This document shows, piece after piece, positions 23,435 through 31,631 of a stretch of DNA of 35,633 bases. Every line of letters begins with the position of its first letter. The first letter of the stretch is position 1. The stretch is from an uncultured bacterium (GTDB taxonomy: Bacteria > Planctomycetota > UBA1135 > GCA-002686595): positions 1 through 35,633 of the forward strand of contig CALEMP010000185.1 of NCBI GenBank assembly GCA_937910685.1. The letters are read 5' to 3'. The notes under the pieces are model-generated. The model did no database searches. It saw only the letters and a program-made list of their open reading frames with translations, and was not told the origin of the DNA. Position numbers and translations under genes: made by a program.

Positions 23435-26400
23435 TTCAGCTGCGTCGATTTGGTGCGCCCATGGGCGTGCTGGTTTTAGCTCTGGTCGTCTTGGTGGTGC
23501 GGCTCTATGAGGTGCAGGTCACCGAGCACGAGATTTGGGCTCGGGAGGCTCTGGGGCTCGTGCGCAGCAGTCGTATTTTGCCCGCCCGCCGGGGCCGGAT
23601 CTTGGACCGGAACGAGCGTGTGATCGTGGAGGACCGCCAGGACTATGTGCTGGAATTTGTTTGGCGCGATTTCCGCCGGGAGCATCCCCTGGGGGCCATT
23701 GCCCAAGCGCGCTCGCAACTCTTGGGACGGCCCGTGTCCCTGGCGGAAGCGGACGCGAATTTCATGTCCTGGGCCCTTGAGTTAGTGGCCTTGACTCCCG
23801 CGGACATCGCAGGCTTTGCAAAGGGTGGTGGGCTGCCCCTTACGAGTGGGACGATTCCGGCCCTTGGCCAGGACGAAGACGAGCGTGAGGAACTGGCCCG
23901 CATGAATTGGCGCCGCACCCGGGCCGGGGACGCGGGCTTCTACTTGCAGAGTTTGCTTGGGCAGACTCGCCGCGAGAGCTATTTGTTGCGCAAGAAGGAT
24001 CGTGAAACCTGGGACAGGGTCGAGTTCTTGACCCGTACTGCGCGGGTGCGCCCAGCCCTCAGCGCCTTGGCACCTTCCGAGGCACGCATGGAGTTCTTGG
24101 AGGAGTGGGTGGTCGAGATCGCCGCCGCCCGTGAACGCTTGATTGACTTGTCGGTGGTCTTGGCCTCGTCGAAATCCATGGAACGCAGCGAGTGCTATGG
24201 AGAGCTGCTTGAACGCTTGGAGTCGATCCGGCGCGAGGTGGAGAACGCGGTGGCGGATGATCTTTTTGCCAACGCCACGGGTTTCTCCGCCGCGCGGTTG
24301 GGCACGGGGTACTTGGATCAACTGGATTTGGAATGGCTGGGGCGAGCCTTGGTTTGGGATGAGTCACGCCTTGGGGAATGGACTGCCGAACGCGGGGCCA
24401 GGGTAGACCAGGAGAATGGAGAGGAGGCCGCTGGGTTCCGCTTGTTGGCGGGGTTGGTTTACTCTCGCTTGCAGGTGGCCCGGGAGAAGAACCCGGGGCG
24501 CGGAGTGGCGGATCGTGTGTTGGATGAGTTGCTGCGTCCGTTTGTGCCAGGGGTGATGGAATCGGCCTTGGATTGGCGCACGGTGAACTCGGTCGTGCCC
24601 CTTGACGCCCTCGTGGCTGCCATGAAAGAGTCCGAGGACCGGCCGCTGGGGGAATGGGCCCCTTTCCCATTCCAGCTCCCCCTTGCCCGGGAGTTTCAGG
24701 TGGCCGAGGACTTTACGGCGGTCGAGAATTGGGGCGAGCAGCACGAGCGCTTGTCGCGGGTGTTGGGTTTGGACGATGGTCCCCGATCACCGGGGCGCAC
24801 GGGGGCTTTGATCGCCCTTGGTGGGCGACGGAGGGAAGAGTGGTCCCCCGGGGAACTGGAGCCCATCGAGTTCTTGCTCAACCGTTTGGACCAGGGGATT
24901 CAGCAGCGGGTGGGCAAGATCCTGGCCAGTGCAAAGGTACAAGGGGATTCTTCTGGCTCGACCCTAGCCCTCGCACCCAAGCGCGTGGCGGAAGCCTTGG
25001 AACCCCGTGATCACCTGCTGAAGGATCAGTCCCTGCGTCCCCGGCGCTTGCTCAAGCGCCCGCCTTACTCCCTTGTGGAGGCGGTCACCCGCTTCAGTCA
25101 GCAGCACGCGGGCTTTGTGGTGAGCGTGCGTCATGAGCGCCACTGGCGAGAGTTTGATTCGGGGCTGGTGCGCGCCCTGGGCCAAGACTTGGATCTGGAG
25201 CCGGCGCCCATCTTTCAACGCTTGATTGGATCTTTGCGTTCTCCGTCCATGGTGCGTGTGTTGCGAGAGCGGGATGACTTGGCTCGGGCCAGGGAATTGC
25301 AGGCGGCGCTCAAGCGCAATCAGGAAGATCTCACTGAATTGGTGAACCTGTTTGGAGCCAACTTGCACGCCGCCCAAAAAATCGGCGGCAGTGGCATTGA
25401 AGGGTACTTTGACTTGGAGCTACGTGGATCCCACGGCTACTCAGAGTCCATTGGCTTGACCGAGCGCAACGCGGGGCCCACAGCACACTGGTCCCAGAAT
25501 CCAATCGATGGGGAAGACCTGATACTGACCCTGGACGTGGATTTACAGCGTGTGGCCCAGGACGTGTTGGAGCGACCCTTGCAGCTCTCCGATCCCAAGG
25601 CAGACCCTGACTGGTGGCAGGACCCGGTGGGGGCTCTGGTTCTGACCCGGGTGGATGGCCAGGTGCTGGCGGCTGCCTCGGTTCCCAGCCGTCCCCAGGC
25701 AGAGATCGGGTTCGCGGGCCAGGGGCGTCGCTCGGATGATCAGCGTCTGTTGCATCGTGTGCAGCGCACCATGCGTATGCCGACCTTTCAACCTCCGGGT
25801 TCCACCATCAAGCCCCTGGTTGCCCTGTGGGCCATGGAATACGGCTGGTTGGACGAGGCCGGGACCAGGCGATTGCTGGATCCCTCGGAGTCCCTTGTGA
25901 CTTGCCTGCGCGAAAGTCGCAGCCAAGCTTCGGGCTATGGCAAGGTGCGCTGCAGTTCGACCTACGGCCACTCTTTCACCCTGCACAACCAGGCGCCGGG
26001 TTCCGGCCGTATCCCCGACCTTTGCCTCACAGACGCCCTGCCCCATTCCTGCAACGCGTTTTTCTCCTGGTTGGGTCAGCACTTGAGTTCGCAAGATCAC
26101 CGAGACTTGGCGGATCGATTTGGATTGGGCAGGCCCACCGGAGTGCGCGCCTTTGAGGGGCTTGGGGGAGAGGCTCCCCTGCCCCGGGTGGGACTGGTGG
26201 AGGACCGCCGTCCCCGAGGATTCCTGGATCCCATGAACCTCCAAAGTCCTGCTTTCCGCCAGTACGCGGGCAATGGTTTGGTTTGCATCCAGGCGACGCC
26301 CTTGCAAATGGCTCGGGCCTATGCGGGAATTGCCACGGGGAACTTGCCCACCATGGCGTTTGTCAGTCAAGCCCGGGGTGTGCGCATGTTGCGCCCACCT

Positions 26401-26757
26401 ACGCCCCTTGGATTCAAGGCCAAGAACCTCGCGGTCGTGCGCGACTTGATGGAGCAAGTGGTGTCGCGCGGATCGGCTAGTGGTAAGGGGCTTTCCTCCG
26501 AGTCCCTGGGCTTTCGGGTGGCCTGCAAAACCGGCAGCGCCGACATAGGCAAGGGGCCCGTGCCCGATGGCTCGGGCGGCTGGAAGGAGGGCATGCGCAA
26601 GCACACCTGGGTCGCCGGTTGGTTCCCCGTCGAGCAACCCGAGTACGTGTTCGTGCTGCTCGTTCACGATACCTCGGCCACTTCCAGTCATGGAGCGGTG
26701 CAATTGGCCAGCCAGTTCTTGAAGCGTCCGGAGGTCCGCGCCCTGATTGGGCGCTGA
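23431..26757 (+). CDS. mrdA: Giant penicillin-binding protein 2 (elongasome transpeptidase) with about 440-residue insert
   Basis: This class B PBP cross-links peptidoglycan during elongation with RodA. The N-terminal helix (GVLVLALVVLVVRLYEVQ) leads to RRGRILDRNERVIV (about 52-65), the usual start of the dimerisation domain. The transpeptidase motifs are complete: STIK with catalytic S791, S873-C-N, and K1033-T-G. GGSGIEGYFDLELRG (about 651-665) matches the conserved segment before the catalytic domain. The protein has about 1108 residues against 600-650 in typical PBP2, and the excess lies between about 95 and 540: a charged, Leu/Glu/Arg-rich, probably helical region I do not recognise. The start at 23431 overlaps mreD by ATGA; the frame is open upstream to 23263 inside mreD. 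rodA follows 10 bp later. Confidence 0.93.
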   Translation: MIQLRRFGAPMGVLVLALVVLVVRLYEVQVTEHEIWAREALGLVRSSRILPARRGRILDRNERVIVEDRQDYVLEFVWRDFRREHPLGAIAQARSQLLGRPVSLAEADANFMSWALELVALTPADIAGFAKGGGLPLTSGTIPALGQDEDEREELARMNWRRTRAGDAGFYLQSLLGQTRRESYLLRKKDRETWDRVEFLTRTARVRPALSALAPSEARMEFLEEWVVEIAAARERLIDLSVVLASSKSMERSECYGELLERLESIRREVENAVADDLFANATGFSAARLGTGYLDQLDLEWLGRALVWDESRLGEWTAERGARVDQENGEEAAGFRLLAGLVYSRLQVAREKNPGRGVADRVLDELLRPFVPGVMESALDWRTVNSVVPLDALVAAMKESEDRPLGEWAPFPFQLPLAREFQVAEDFTAVENWGEQHERLSRVLGLDDGPRSPGRTGALIALGGRRREEWSPGELEPIEFLLNRLDQGIQQRVGKILASAKVQGDSSGSTLALAPKRVAEALEPRDHLLKDQSLRPRRLLKRPPYSLVEAVTRFSQQHAGFVVSVRHERHWREFDSGLVRALGQDLDLEPAPIFQRLIGSLRSPSMVRVLRERDDLARARELQAALKRNQEDLTELVNLFGANLHAAQKIGGSGIEGYFDLELRGSHGYSESIGLTERNAGPTAHWSQNPIDGEDLILTLDVDLQRVAQDVLERPLQLSDPKADPDWWQDPVGALVLTRVDGQVLAAASVPSRPQAEIGFAGQGRRSDDQRLLHRVQRTMRMPTFQPPGSTIKPLVALWAMEYGWLDEAGTRRLLDPSESLVTCLRESRSQASGYGKVRCSSTYGHSFTLHNQAPGSGRIPDLCLTDALPHSCNAFFSWLGQHLSSQDHRDLADRFGLGRPTGVRAFEGLGGEAPLPRVGLVEDRRPRGFLDPMNLQSPAFRQYAGNGLVCIQATPLQMARAYAGIATGNLPTMAFVSQARGVRMLRPPTPLGFKAKNLAVVRDLMEQVVSRGSASGKGLSSESLGFRVACKTGSADIGKGPVPDGSGGWKEGMRKHTWVAGWFPVEQPEYVFVLLVHDTSATSSHGAVQLASQFLKRPEVRALIGR

Positions 26758-26767
26758 GAGAAAAACC

Positions 26768-27958
26768 ATGTGGACCTGGCTGCAAGATCATCTTTCTCCC
26801 CGGCGTGTGCTGGATCCCGGCGGAGTCCGTTGGCGTTACTTGGACTGGCACATTTTGCTCGTTGCTGGTGGCATCGTGGCCCTAGGTCTTGTCTTTCAGG
26901 GCGCCATGGATGCAGCCGAGCCCCTGGGTGCGGTGGGCGGCGCAGACCTCGCGGGCCACAGGCAGAAACTGCTCTTCACCGCTCCCCTGTTGGTTCTGGC
27001 ACTCATGCTGCGCCCCTCTTGGCTACGGCGCAATGCCCCGCGCATCTTTGGCCTCAGCGTGCTGCTCTTGATCGCCCTGCGTTTCGTCGGCGTCGAGCGC
27101 AACAACGCCCGCCGTTGGATTCCCCTGCCGCACTTTGATTTGCAACCGTCCGAGTTGGCGAAGGTCGGTTTGGTTTTGATGCTGGCTTCGCTCCTTGCCC
27201 GGCGGCGTCTTGAAACCCCAGGCCAGTGGGTCTTGCCCCTGGTGGTGTTGTTGGTGCCCCTGGGCCTCGTCGCCTCCCAACCGGACTTGGGCACGGCCCT
27301 CACTCTTTTGCCCATTGCCCTGGGCATGTTCCATCTTGCGGGCGCACCCTGGCGTTCCCTGCTGGGGCTCTGCCTGCTTGCTGCCAGTCTCGGCTTCTTG
27401 GGCGCGAAGAGCGGCTTGATCCAAGAGTACCAGCTCGAACGCATCACCACTTGGACCTCGTCCTACGGCGCACCGGACTTGATCGAAGGGCGCTATGGCC
27501 CAGCCTTCCATGCCTATCAAGCGCGCACGGCCATGGGCAACGGTGGCTGGAGTGGGACGGGCCTTGGGCAAGGCGTGGCCAATGGTGCGCGCACCCTACC
27601 CGAGCGAGATTCTGACAGCGTGTTTGCCGTCATGGGGGAGGAGCTGGGTTTTTTGGGCAGCATCGCAGTCTTGCTGCTTTATTCCCTGCTGCCGTTCCTT
27701 CTCATGATTTCTGCGGCAAAGCAGCGGGATCGCTTTTGTCGCCTCGTGGTGGGTGGTGTGGCCTTGCTGTTCGCTTCGCACCTAGTGATTCACGTGGCGG
27801 TCAATACCGGGCTGGTGCCCATGACAGGCTTGCCTCTGCCGTTGATCAGCGCTGGTGGCAGTAGCTTGCTGTCTTCGCTTTTGGCTTTAGGGTTGGCCCT
27901 AGGGTTAGCCGCGCACCACGGGCGCAGCTTGGACCGGGACACGTTTCGGTCTTACTGA
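26768..27958 (+). CDS. rodA: Peptidoglycan glycosyltransferase RodA (SEDS family)
   Basis: This 396-residue polytopic inner-membrane enzyme polymerises lipid II into glycan strands together with PBP2. SEDS hallmarks are LQPSELAKVGLVL, SQPDLGTAL, FHAYQARTAMGNGGWSGTGLGQG, the loop ERDSDSVFAVMGEELGFLG containing the catalytic-type Asp, and TGLPLPLISAGGSSLLSS. About ten transmembrane helices are visible. The ATG at 26768 lies 10 bp after the PBP2 stop; an in-frame ATG at 26747 inside mrdA would add seven residues. FtsW is the alternative, but linkage to mreBCD and PBP2 decides for RodA. Its 3' end contains one copy of an 18-bp direct repeat whose second copy lies beyond the sulfatase gene. Confidence 0.95.
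   Translation: MWTWLQDHLSPRRVLDPGGVRWRYLDWHILLVAGGIVALGLVFQGAMDAAEPLGAVGGADLAGHRQKLLFTAPLLVLALMLRPSWLRRNAPRIFGLSVLLLIALRFVGVERNNARRWIPLPHFDLQPSELAKVGLVLMLASLLARRRLETPGQWVLPLVVLLVPLGLVASQPDLGTALTLLPIALGMFHLAGAPWRSLLGLCLLAASLGFLGAKSGLIQEYQLERITTWTSSYGAPDLIEGRYGPAFHAYQARTAMGNGGWSGTGLGQGVANGARTLPERDSDSVFAVMGEELGFLGSIAVLLLYSLLPFLLMISAAKQRDRFCRLVVGGVALLFASHLVIHVAVNTGLVPMTGLPLPLISAGGSSLLSSLLALGLALGLAAHHGRSLDRDTFRSY
27897..27914 (+). repeat. Direct repeat, left copy (inside rodA 3' end)
   Basis: CCCTAGGGTTAGCCGCGC lies within the rodA coding sequence. It matches 29465-29482 at 17 of 18 positions in the same orientation, 1568 bp apart. The pair brackets a small ORF and the low-GC sulfatase gene, as expected for an insertion boundary or an ancient duplication of the rodA end. 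Confidence 0.75.
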
Positions 27959-27968
27959 GCCCCTTCAA

Positions 27969-28073
27969 ATGCCACCAAAGCGTGTATTGCGGGTCAGTGA
28001 CCTTTACGCCAAGGATATTGGAGGTGGCATCCAGAACATCATGGAATTGTACTTCCACTCTGGCCGCCCGTGA
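27969..28073 (+). CDS. 34-residue ORF, possible glycosyltransferase N-terminal remnant
   Basis: ATG at 27969 and TGA at 28071-28073 encode 34 residues. The core RVLRVSDLYAKDIGGGIQN recalls the first strand and Gly-rich turn of GT-B (GT4) glycosyltransferases ('...GG.q..v..L'), after which the frame ends. There is no strong ribosome site. It may be the stump of a gene cut when the sulfatase segment arrived. Ten bases later the sulfatase ORF begins. It could equally be a chance ORF. Confidence 0.3.
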   Translation: MPPKRVLRVSDLYAKDIGGGIQNIMELYFHSGRP

Positions 28074-28082
28074 TAGCCTGCA

Positions 28083-29405
28083 ATGATGACTGCCCTTCTA
28101 TTGTTGCTGAGTCTGGTACTTCCGTCGCAACTCTCACAACCGAGTCCCAATGTCGTTCTGATTATTTCTGATGATCAGGCATGGACTGATTATGGCTTCA
28201 TGGGTCACCCCTCAATCGAGACTCCCAATCTCGACAAGCTCGCCAAGCAAAGCGTGGTTTTTCGTCGAGGTTATGTGCCCACTCCTCTGTGTCGTCCTTC
28301 GCTGACAACCTTGGCAACGGGGCTCTATGCTCATCAAAGCCTGATCACTGGAAATGATCCGGCGAATACCAAGGAGAACCAAGCTTATGCAGCAAGGTCT
28401 GGCAAGGACATACGCGAACTGCTCATCTCCAATGTGGACCGAAATCTCACCTTGCCGAGGGCTTTGGCAAGACAAGGTTATCTGACCTTTCAAAGCGGTA
28501 AATGGTGGGAAGGAAGTTATCAACGTGGAGGATTCACCCACGGCATGACTCGTGGTTATCCCCAGAAGGGCGGCAGGCATGGGGACGATGGACTGACCAT
28601 CGGGCGTAAGGGTTTGAATCCAATCAGCGAGTTTATGGATCTGGCTATCGCAAGCCAGAAGCCCTTCTTCCTTTGGTATGCGCCGTTTCTGCCGCACACT
28701 CCGCACAATCCACCGCCGCGACTGCTTCAAAAGTACCAACAGGATGGCCGCCCCAAAGCGCTTGCGTCCTACTACGCGATGTGCGAATGGTTAGACGAAA
28801 CATGCGGAGAGTTGCTGGATCAGTTGAAAAATAAAGGAGTCGATGAAAACACCCTTGTGATCTATGTCACGGACAATGGCTGGATTCAACATCCCAACGG
28901 TGGCTACGCGGCCCGATCCAAACGGAGCCCGTATGAAGGGGGCACGCGTACGCCAATCATGTTCCGTTGGCCAGGCAAGATGAAGCCAGAAGAGCGCTCC
29001 GAGCTCTGCAGTAGCATCGATATCGTACCGACGATTCTCGCGGCGGCTGGGGTTGCTGTTCCGGCGAACTTGCCTGGCTTGAATTTGCTCCCAAATCTGC
29101 AGCAAGGTACGCCAGTCGAGCGAAATGTGATATTTGGTGAGTCCTTTGCTCACGACATGGCCGACATTCAGGATCCCGAATCTTCTCTGCTGTATCGGTG
29201 GGTGATCCAGGATCAGATGAAGCTCCTCCTAACCTACGATGGTCGAACGGGACGGATGAAGTATCCACCCAGTGACCGCGGCCCGCAGTTGTTTGATCTC
29301 AAAGCGGATCCTCGCGAAGAAGTAGACATCTCATCGAAGCATCCAGAGTTGATCGAGGAACTCAGTACATTGATTTGGGATTGGTATCCTGTTCGAGCCA
29401 AGTGA
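28083..29405 (+). CDS. Secreted arylsulfatase-type sulfatase
   Basis: This 440-residue S1-type sulfatase would hydrolyse sulfate esters, probably of polysaccharides, in the periplasm or outside the cell. Residues 1-18 form a signal peptide (LLLLLSLVLPSQ). The metal-binding start VVLIISDDQAWTDYG carries D30 and D31. The formylglycine motif is C70-R-P-S-L-T-T-L-A-T-G, with Leu where the classical CxPxR has Arg; the Cys itself is kept. The second metal site is near 263-265 (YVTDNGW), followed by the usual SKRSPYEGGTRTP. Codon use is plainly lower in GC than both flanks, and the gene lies between direct repeats, which points to horizontal acquisition. The maturase is not in the window. Natural substrate unknown; phosphodiesterase activity is a less likely alternative. 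Confidence 0.93.
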   Translation: MMTALLLLLSLVLPSQLSQPSPNVVLIISDDQAWTDYGFMGHPSIETPNLDKLAKQSVVFRRGYVPTPLCRPSLTTLATGLYAHQSLITGNDPANTKENQAYAARSGKDIRELLISNVDRNLTLPRALARQGYLTFQSGKWWEGSYQRGGFTHGMTRGYPQKGGRHGDDGLTIGRKGLNPISEFMDLAIASQKPFFLWYAPFLPHTPHNPPPRLLQKYQQDGRPKALASYYAMCEWLDETCGELLDQLKNKGVDENTLVIYVTDNGWIQHPNGGYAARSKRSPYEGGTRTPIMFRWPGKMKPEERSELCSSIDIVPTILAAAGVAVPANLPGLNLLPNLQQGTPVERNVIFGESFAHDMADIQDPESSLLYRWVIQDQMKLLLTYDGRTGRMKYPPSDRGPQLFDLKADPREEVDISSKHPELIEELSTLIWDWYPVRAK

Positions 29406-29464
29406 TGTGAGTCACCATAGGTAGATGGGAACCAGTGGGGGACTCCAGCCTGAATAGAGGCCTT

Positions 29465-29482
29465 CCCTAGGGTTAGTCGCGC
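29465..29482 (+). repeat. Direct repeat, right copy (downstream of sulfatase)
   Basis: CCCTAGGGTTAGTCGCGC differs from the copy in rodA by one base (C to T at position 13). It lies 59 bp past the sulfatase stop in non-coding sequence. Confidence 0.75.
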
Positions 29483-29500
29483 TCACAGTATTCTTGTGAG
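29482..29500. other. Short hairpin abutting the right direct repeat
   Basis: CTCACA (29482-29487) and TGTGAG (29495-29500) form a 6-bp perfect stem around a 7-nt loop. There is no following T-run, so it is a poor terminator; it could be an operator or an element end. It shares one base with the direct repeat. Confidence 0.35.
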
Positions 29501-29522
29501 TGGATCCGGGAGCACTAGAGCT

Positions 29523-29551
29523 TTGTCGGATTCTTGTGTGCCCAGTATTAT
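29523..29551 (+). promoter_or_regulatory. Candidate promoter for the methyltransferase, TTGTCG-N17-TATTAT
   Basis: TTGTCG (29523-29528; 4/6) and TATTAT (29546-29551; 5/6) are 17 bp apart, and the gene begins 38 bp downstream of the -10 box. Confidence 0.5.
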
Positions 29552-29589
29552 GACTCCGTATCACGACCTGGCCCTGCTAGACTTCACCC

Positions 29590-30348
29590 ATGGAACCCAT
29601 GGGAACGAGAAGCACGAGCGTGGACGTCAGTGCAGCGGACCTCGACGCGCGGGCCAATCATGAGTGGTTGCTGGGGGAGTTCCTTGACCTGCTCAAAGCC
29701 CAGGAGCCGCAGTCGGTTCTCGATGTGGGTTGCGGTGCGGGACAGCTGCTGAAGTTCTGCGCGAGCGAGGGCATGGCCGCGTTCGGCATCGACCAGCCTG
29801 GTCCGCGGCTCGAGACACTGGGTGAGGAAGGCTTCGATGTACGGGAGGGTGGCGCCTACGAGCTGCCCTTTGAGGACAAATCCATGGACTGGGTCACGAT
29901 GCGGCACGTGCCTCATCACCTTGAACAGCCCGGCCGTGCATTCAAGGAAGCGCTACGGGTCGCGCGCTCGGGCGTGTTGCTGGCGGAGCCGAGTTTTGAT
30001 CTGTCCCTCTCCTCTCAGCGAGGCGCCCTCGCGCTCGATTGCTGGGAGAAGCGGCTGGATCGCGAAGGCGGTATGGTTCACGCGGAGGTGCTCGACCTTG
30101 GAGCACTGCTGGCGGAGATGCCGGCCGGCTTCGGGGCCCACTGGGAGGTCCAAGCGCAGAGGTCCCTGCGCTTGACCGAACGATCGATCTCCTTCTTCGA
30201 GGGCCGCTCGCAGATGCGACTCGCCGATCTTGCCGTCGACGATCCGGAGCGTGCGATCCTGGCCGACCTACTGGCGCAACTCCACGAGCTCGGCCTGAGC
30301 TGGAACGGTTCCCTGTGTGTCTGCCTGCGGCGCCGCCGAGGTCTTTGA
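29590..30348 (+). CDS. Class I SAM-dependent methyltransferase (Methyltransf_11-like)
   Basis: This 252-residue protein has a Rossmann-type SAM-binding domain. Motif I is VLDVGCGAGQ (43-52), an acidic residue ends strand 2 (FGIDQPG), motif II/post-I is ELPFEDKSMDWVTMRHVPHHL, and then VARSGVLLAEP follows. This pattern is typical of small-molecule methyltransferases of the UbiE/Methyltransf_11 group. The C-terminal roughly 100 residues are family-specific and ended by basic residues. The substrate cannot be inferred; neighbours give no pathway. Two in-frame starts (29590, 29599) lack a Shine-Dalgarno. Its stop falls exactly where the similarity of the opposite-strand transposase remnant ends, so the last residues may derive from an insertion. 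Confidence 0.88.
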   Translation: MEPMGTRSTSVDVSAADLDARANHEWLLGEFLDLLKAQEPQSVLDVGCGAGQLLKFCASEGMAAFGIDQPGPRLETLGEEGFDVREGGAYELPFEDKSMDWVTMRHVPHHLEQPGRAFKEALRVARSGVLLAEPSFDLSLSSQRGALALDCWEKRLDREGGMVHAEVLDLGALLAEMPAGFGAHWEVQAQRSLRLTERSISFFEGRSQMRLADLAVDDPERAILADLLAQLHELGLSWNGSLCVCLRRRRGL

Positions 30349-30764
30349 CTCCGAACTGCCGGGTCCGCCAGGCGCTCGTCTACCAGCAAGGGCAGCAGAG
30401 CCTGATCTTGGCCCGGCGCGGATACGTCGATCTGCGTGTCTTCTTTCATCAGGCCCCGGCGGCGACACAGGCGTAGGACTCGGGAGCGTACGGTGAACAG
30501 CAACTTGGCCAGGTCTGCGTTGGTGATGTGACCCGTCCGACGAAAACGCGGGGGCGTGAAGGAGTCGGGGGCGGTGGAGACGCCGTCCAACACGAGGGCA
30601 TGGAAATGCAGATTGCTGTTGAGGGCGGAACCGAAACGCTGGATCTGGTTGATGGCTCCTGTGCGGCCGCCCTCGAGCTCTAGAATGGCACGGCCGTGTC
30701 TATGCACCACACGGGCAAGCCACCTTTGGATCAGGGTGGCCGCCTGGCCAAGCGTTGGTGGCAG
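30348..30764 (-). pseudogene. IS91-type (Y2) transposase remnant
   Basis: In this minus-strand frame the segment GAINQIQRFGSALNSNLHFHALVLDGV is a clear signature of IS91/IS801-family rolling-circle transposases; the two His residues form part of the metal site. It is followed by helices typical of the middle of the protein (LAKLLFTVRSRVLRLCRRRGL). Similarity covers about 140 residues. The N-terminal zinc-finger part and the C-terminal part with the catalytic Tyr residues are missing, so it cannot be functional. The open frame continues to 30078 and 30821, but those ends carry no family signal. No element termini were found. Confidence 0.8.
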
Positions 30765-30852
30765 AGACTCGGAGCCTGAAGAGAAAGTGCGTCGCGCCAC
30801 AACTGCCGATGAAGGAAGCACCCAACGCCGTCCGCCGTACCTTCAGTGTGAC

Positions 30853-31392
30853 TCAGTTCGTCCGACTGAGCATAAAGACCATGGGGTCGGTGAGGACCCC
30901 ATCGCGGTCGTACGAGCGCCAGTCCTGGCGGAGGCCGCCGGACTTGTGGATCGTGAGGGTCATGTCACCCATGTAATGGTCGTGACTCTCGCGCAGGTTC
31001 GAGACGCTCTCCAACTCGAAGTGAAAGACTGTGCCGTCGTCGGTTTCCACTGCCTTTGAGGCGACCATGCGGGGCTGGTTGCCCACGGTGCAGTAGTGAG
31101 TGATGACAAGATCTCCGCCATCCATGTGGTAGAGATTGGTCATTTCGTGGGCCTCCCCCGGGAACATGGTCTCTCGCACGGCTGATCCTCCGGCGGTCAT
31201 GGCAAACGTGGCCGCGTGATGCCGTGTCCCTTCCTCGTCGGTCAGATCCCAGTCGCCGAGAAGCTCGCTTATCAGGCCGAGCATGGTCGAATCGTTTTCG
31301 GCAATGGCGTCCGGGTGAACAGTGGGGGCGGTGATCTGGCATCCAGCCACAACGAGCGTGCCCAGCATGAGGGGGATTAGAGTCAAGCGCAT
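30853..31392 (-). CDS. Uncharacterised lipoprotein, calycin/DUF1579-like
   Basis: This 179-residue protein has a lipoprotein signal peptide (lipobox VVAGC, lipidated C18). The mature part looks all-beta: LLGDWDL, then ETMFPGEAHEMTNLYHMDGGDLVITHYCTVGNQPRM, then a C-terminal DWRSYDRDGV. I recall similar FPG...EM...Y....dLvltHYC proteins annotated only as hypothetical. A lipocalin-like or heme/ligand-binding fold is possible, but no function is shown. The ATG at 31392 begins a sound signal peptide. It is divergent from the multicopper oxidase, separated by 318 bp that include a Fur-like box close to this gene's start. Confidence 0.8.
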   Translation of the reverse strand: MRLTLIPLMLGTLVVAGCQITAPTVHPDAIAENDSTMLGLISELLGDWDLTDEEGTRHHAATFAMTAGGSAVRETMFPGEAHEMTNLYHMDGGDLVITHYCTVGNQPRMVASKAVETDDGTVFHFELESVSNLRESHDHYMGDMTLTIHKSGGLRQDWRSYDRDGVLTDPMVFMLSRTN

Positions 31393-31402
31393 GGGGCCTA
31401 CT

Positions 31403-31423
31403 CTAACTAATAGTCATTCTCAG
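31403..31423. promoter_or_regulatory. Weak Fur-like operator candidate
   Basis: Read on the minus strand, TGAGAATGACTATTAGTTAG, 11 bp before the lipoprotein start, matches the 19-bp Fur consensus at about 11 positions, including GAGAATGA. It lies between a lipoprotein and a metal oxidase gene, which is suggestive, but the score is low. Confidence 0.2.
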
Positions 31424-31601
31424 TGGATAGGCGACAGAGAGGGGGTGTTGCCTACTGACATCCTCGCCCGGCCCCAGAGAGCGGCGTTCCGATCCGCTTG
31501 AGCACCCCAGCGGCCTGCGGCCCGTGCGCCAACCCCCGGGCCGCCGCCCATGATCCGCCGGTGAAGCTCTTGAACCTGGGAGGAGAAGGGGTTCAAAGGG
31601 T

Positions 31602-31631
31602 CTCCGCCCGGCGGGGTAGGCCTGGGCGGAG
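31602..31631 (+). other. Strong GC hairpin in the multicopper oxidase leader
   Basis: CTCCGCCC (31602-31609) pairs with GGGCGGAG (31624-31631), and GGC/GCC extends the stem across a bulged T. A pyrimidine run, TTCTTCCCCC, begins 15 nt later. It may be an attenuator, a terminator of upstream transcription or an mRNA stabiliser. The rest of the 318-bp gap 31393-31710 shows only the Fur-like box and GC-rich sequence; the oxidase frame is open from 31498. Confidence 0.4.

Noticed and set aside
25543..26769. 408-residue minus-strand ORF opposite PBP2
   Set aside because: Covers the transpeptidase domain on the other strand; no family features, high-GC shadow.
27886..27912. Telomere-like TAGGGTTAG motifs in rodA
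   Set aside because: They are codons of an Ala/Leu/Gly-rich helix. Only the longer 18-bp match to the downstream copy is noteworthy.
30078..30340. C-terminal continuation of the transposase frame under the methyltransferase
   Set aside because: Translation becomes Arg/Ser-rich with no similarity; the methyltransferase on the other strand is the real gene there.
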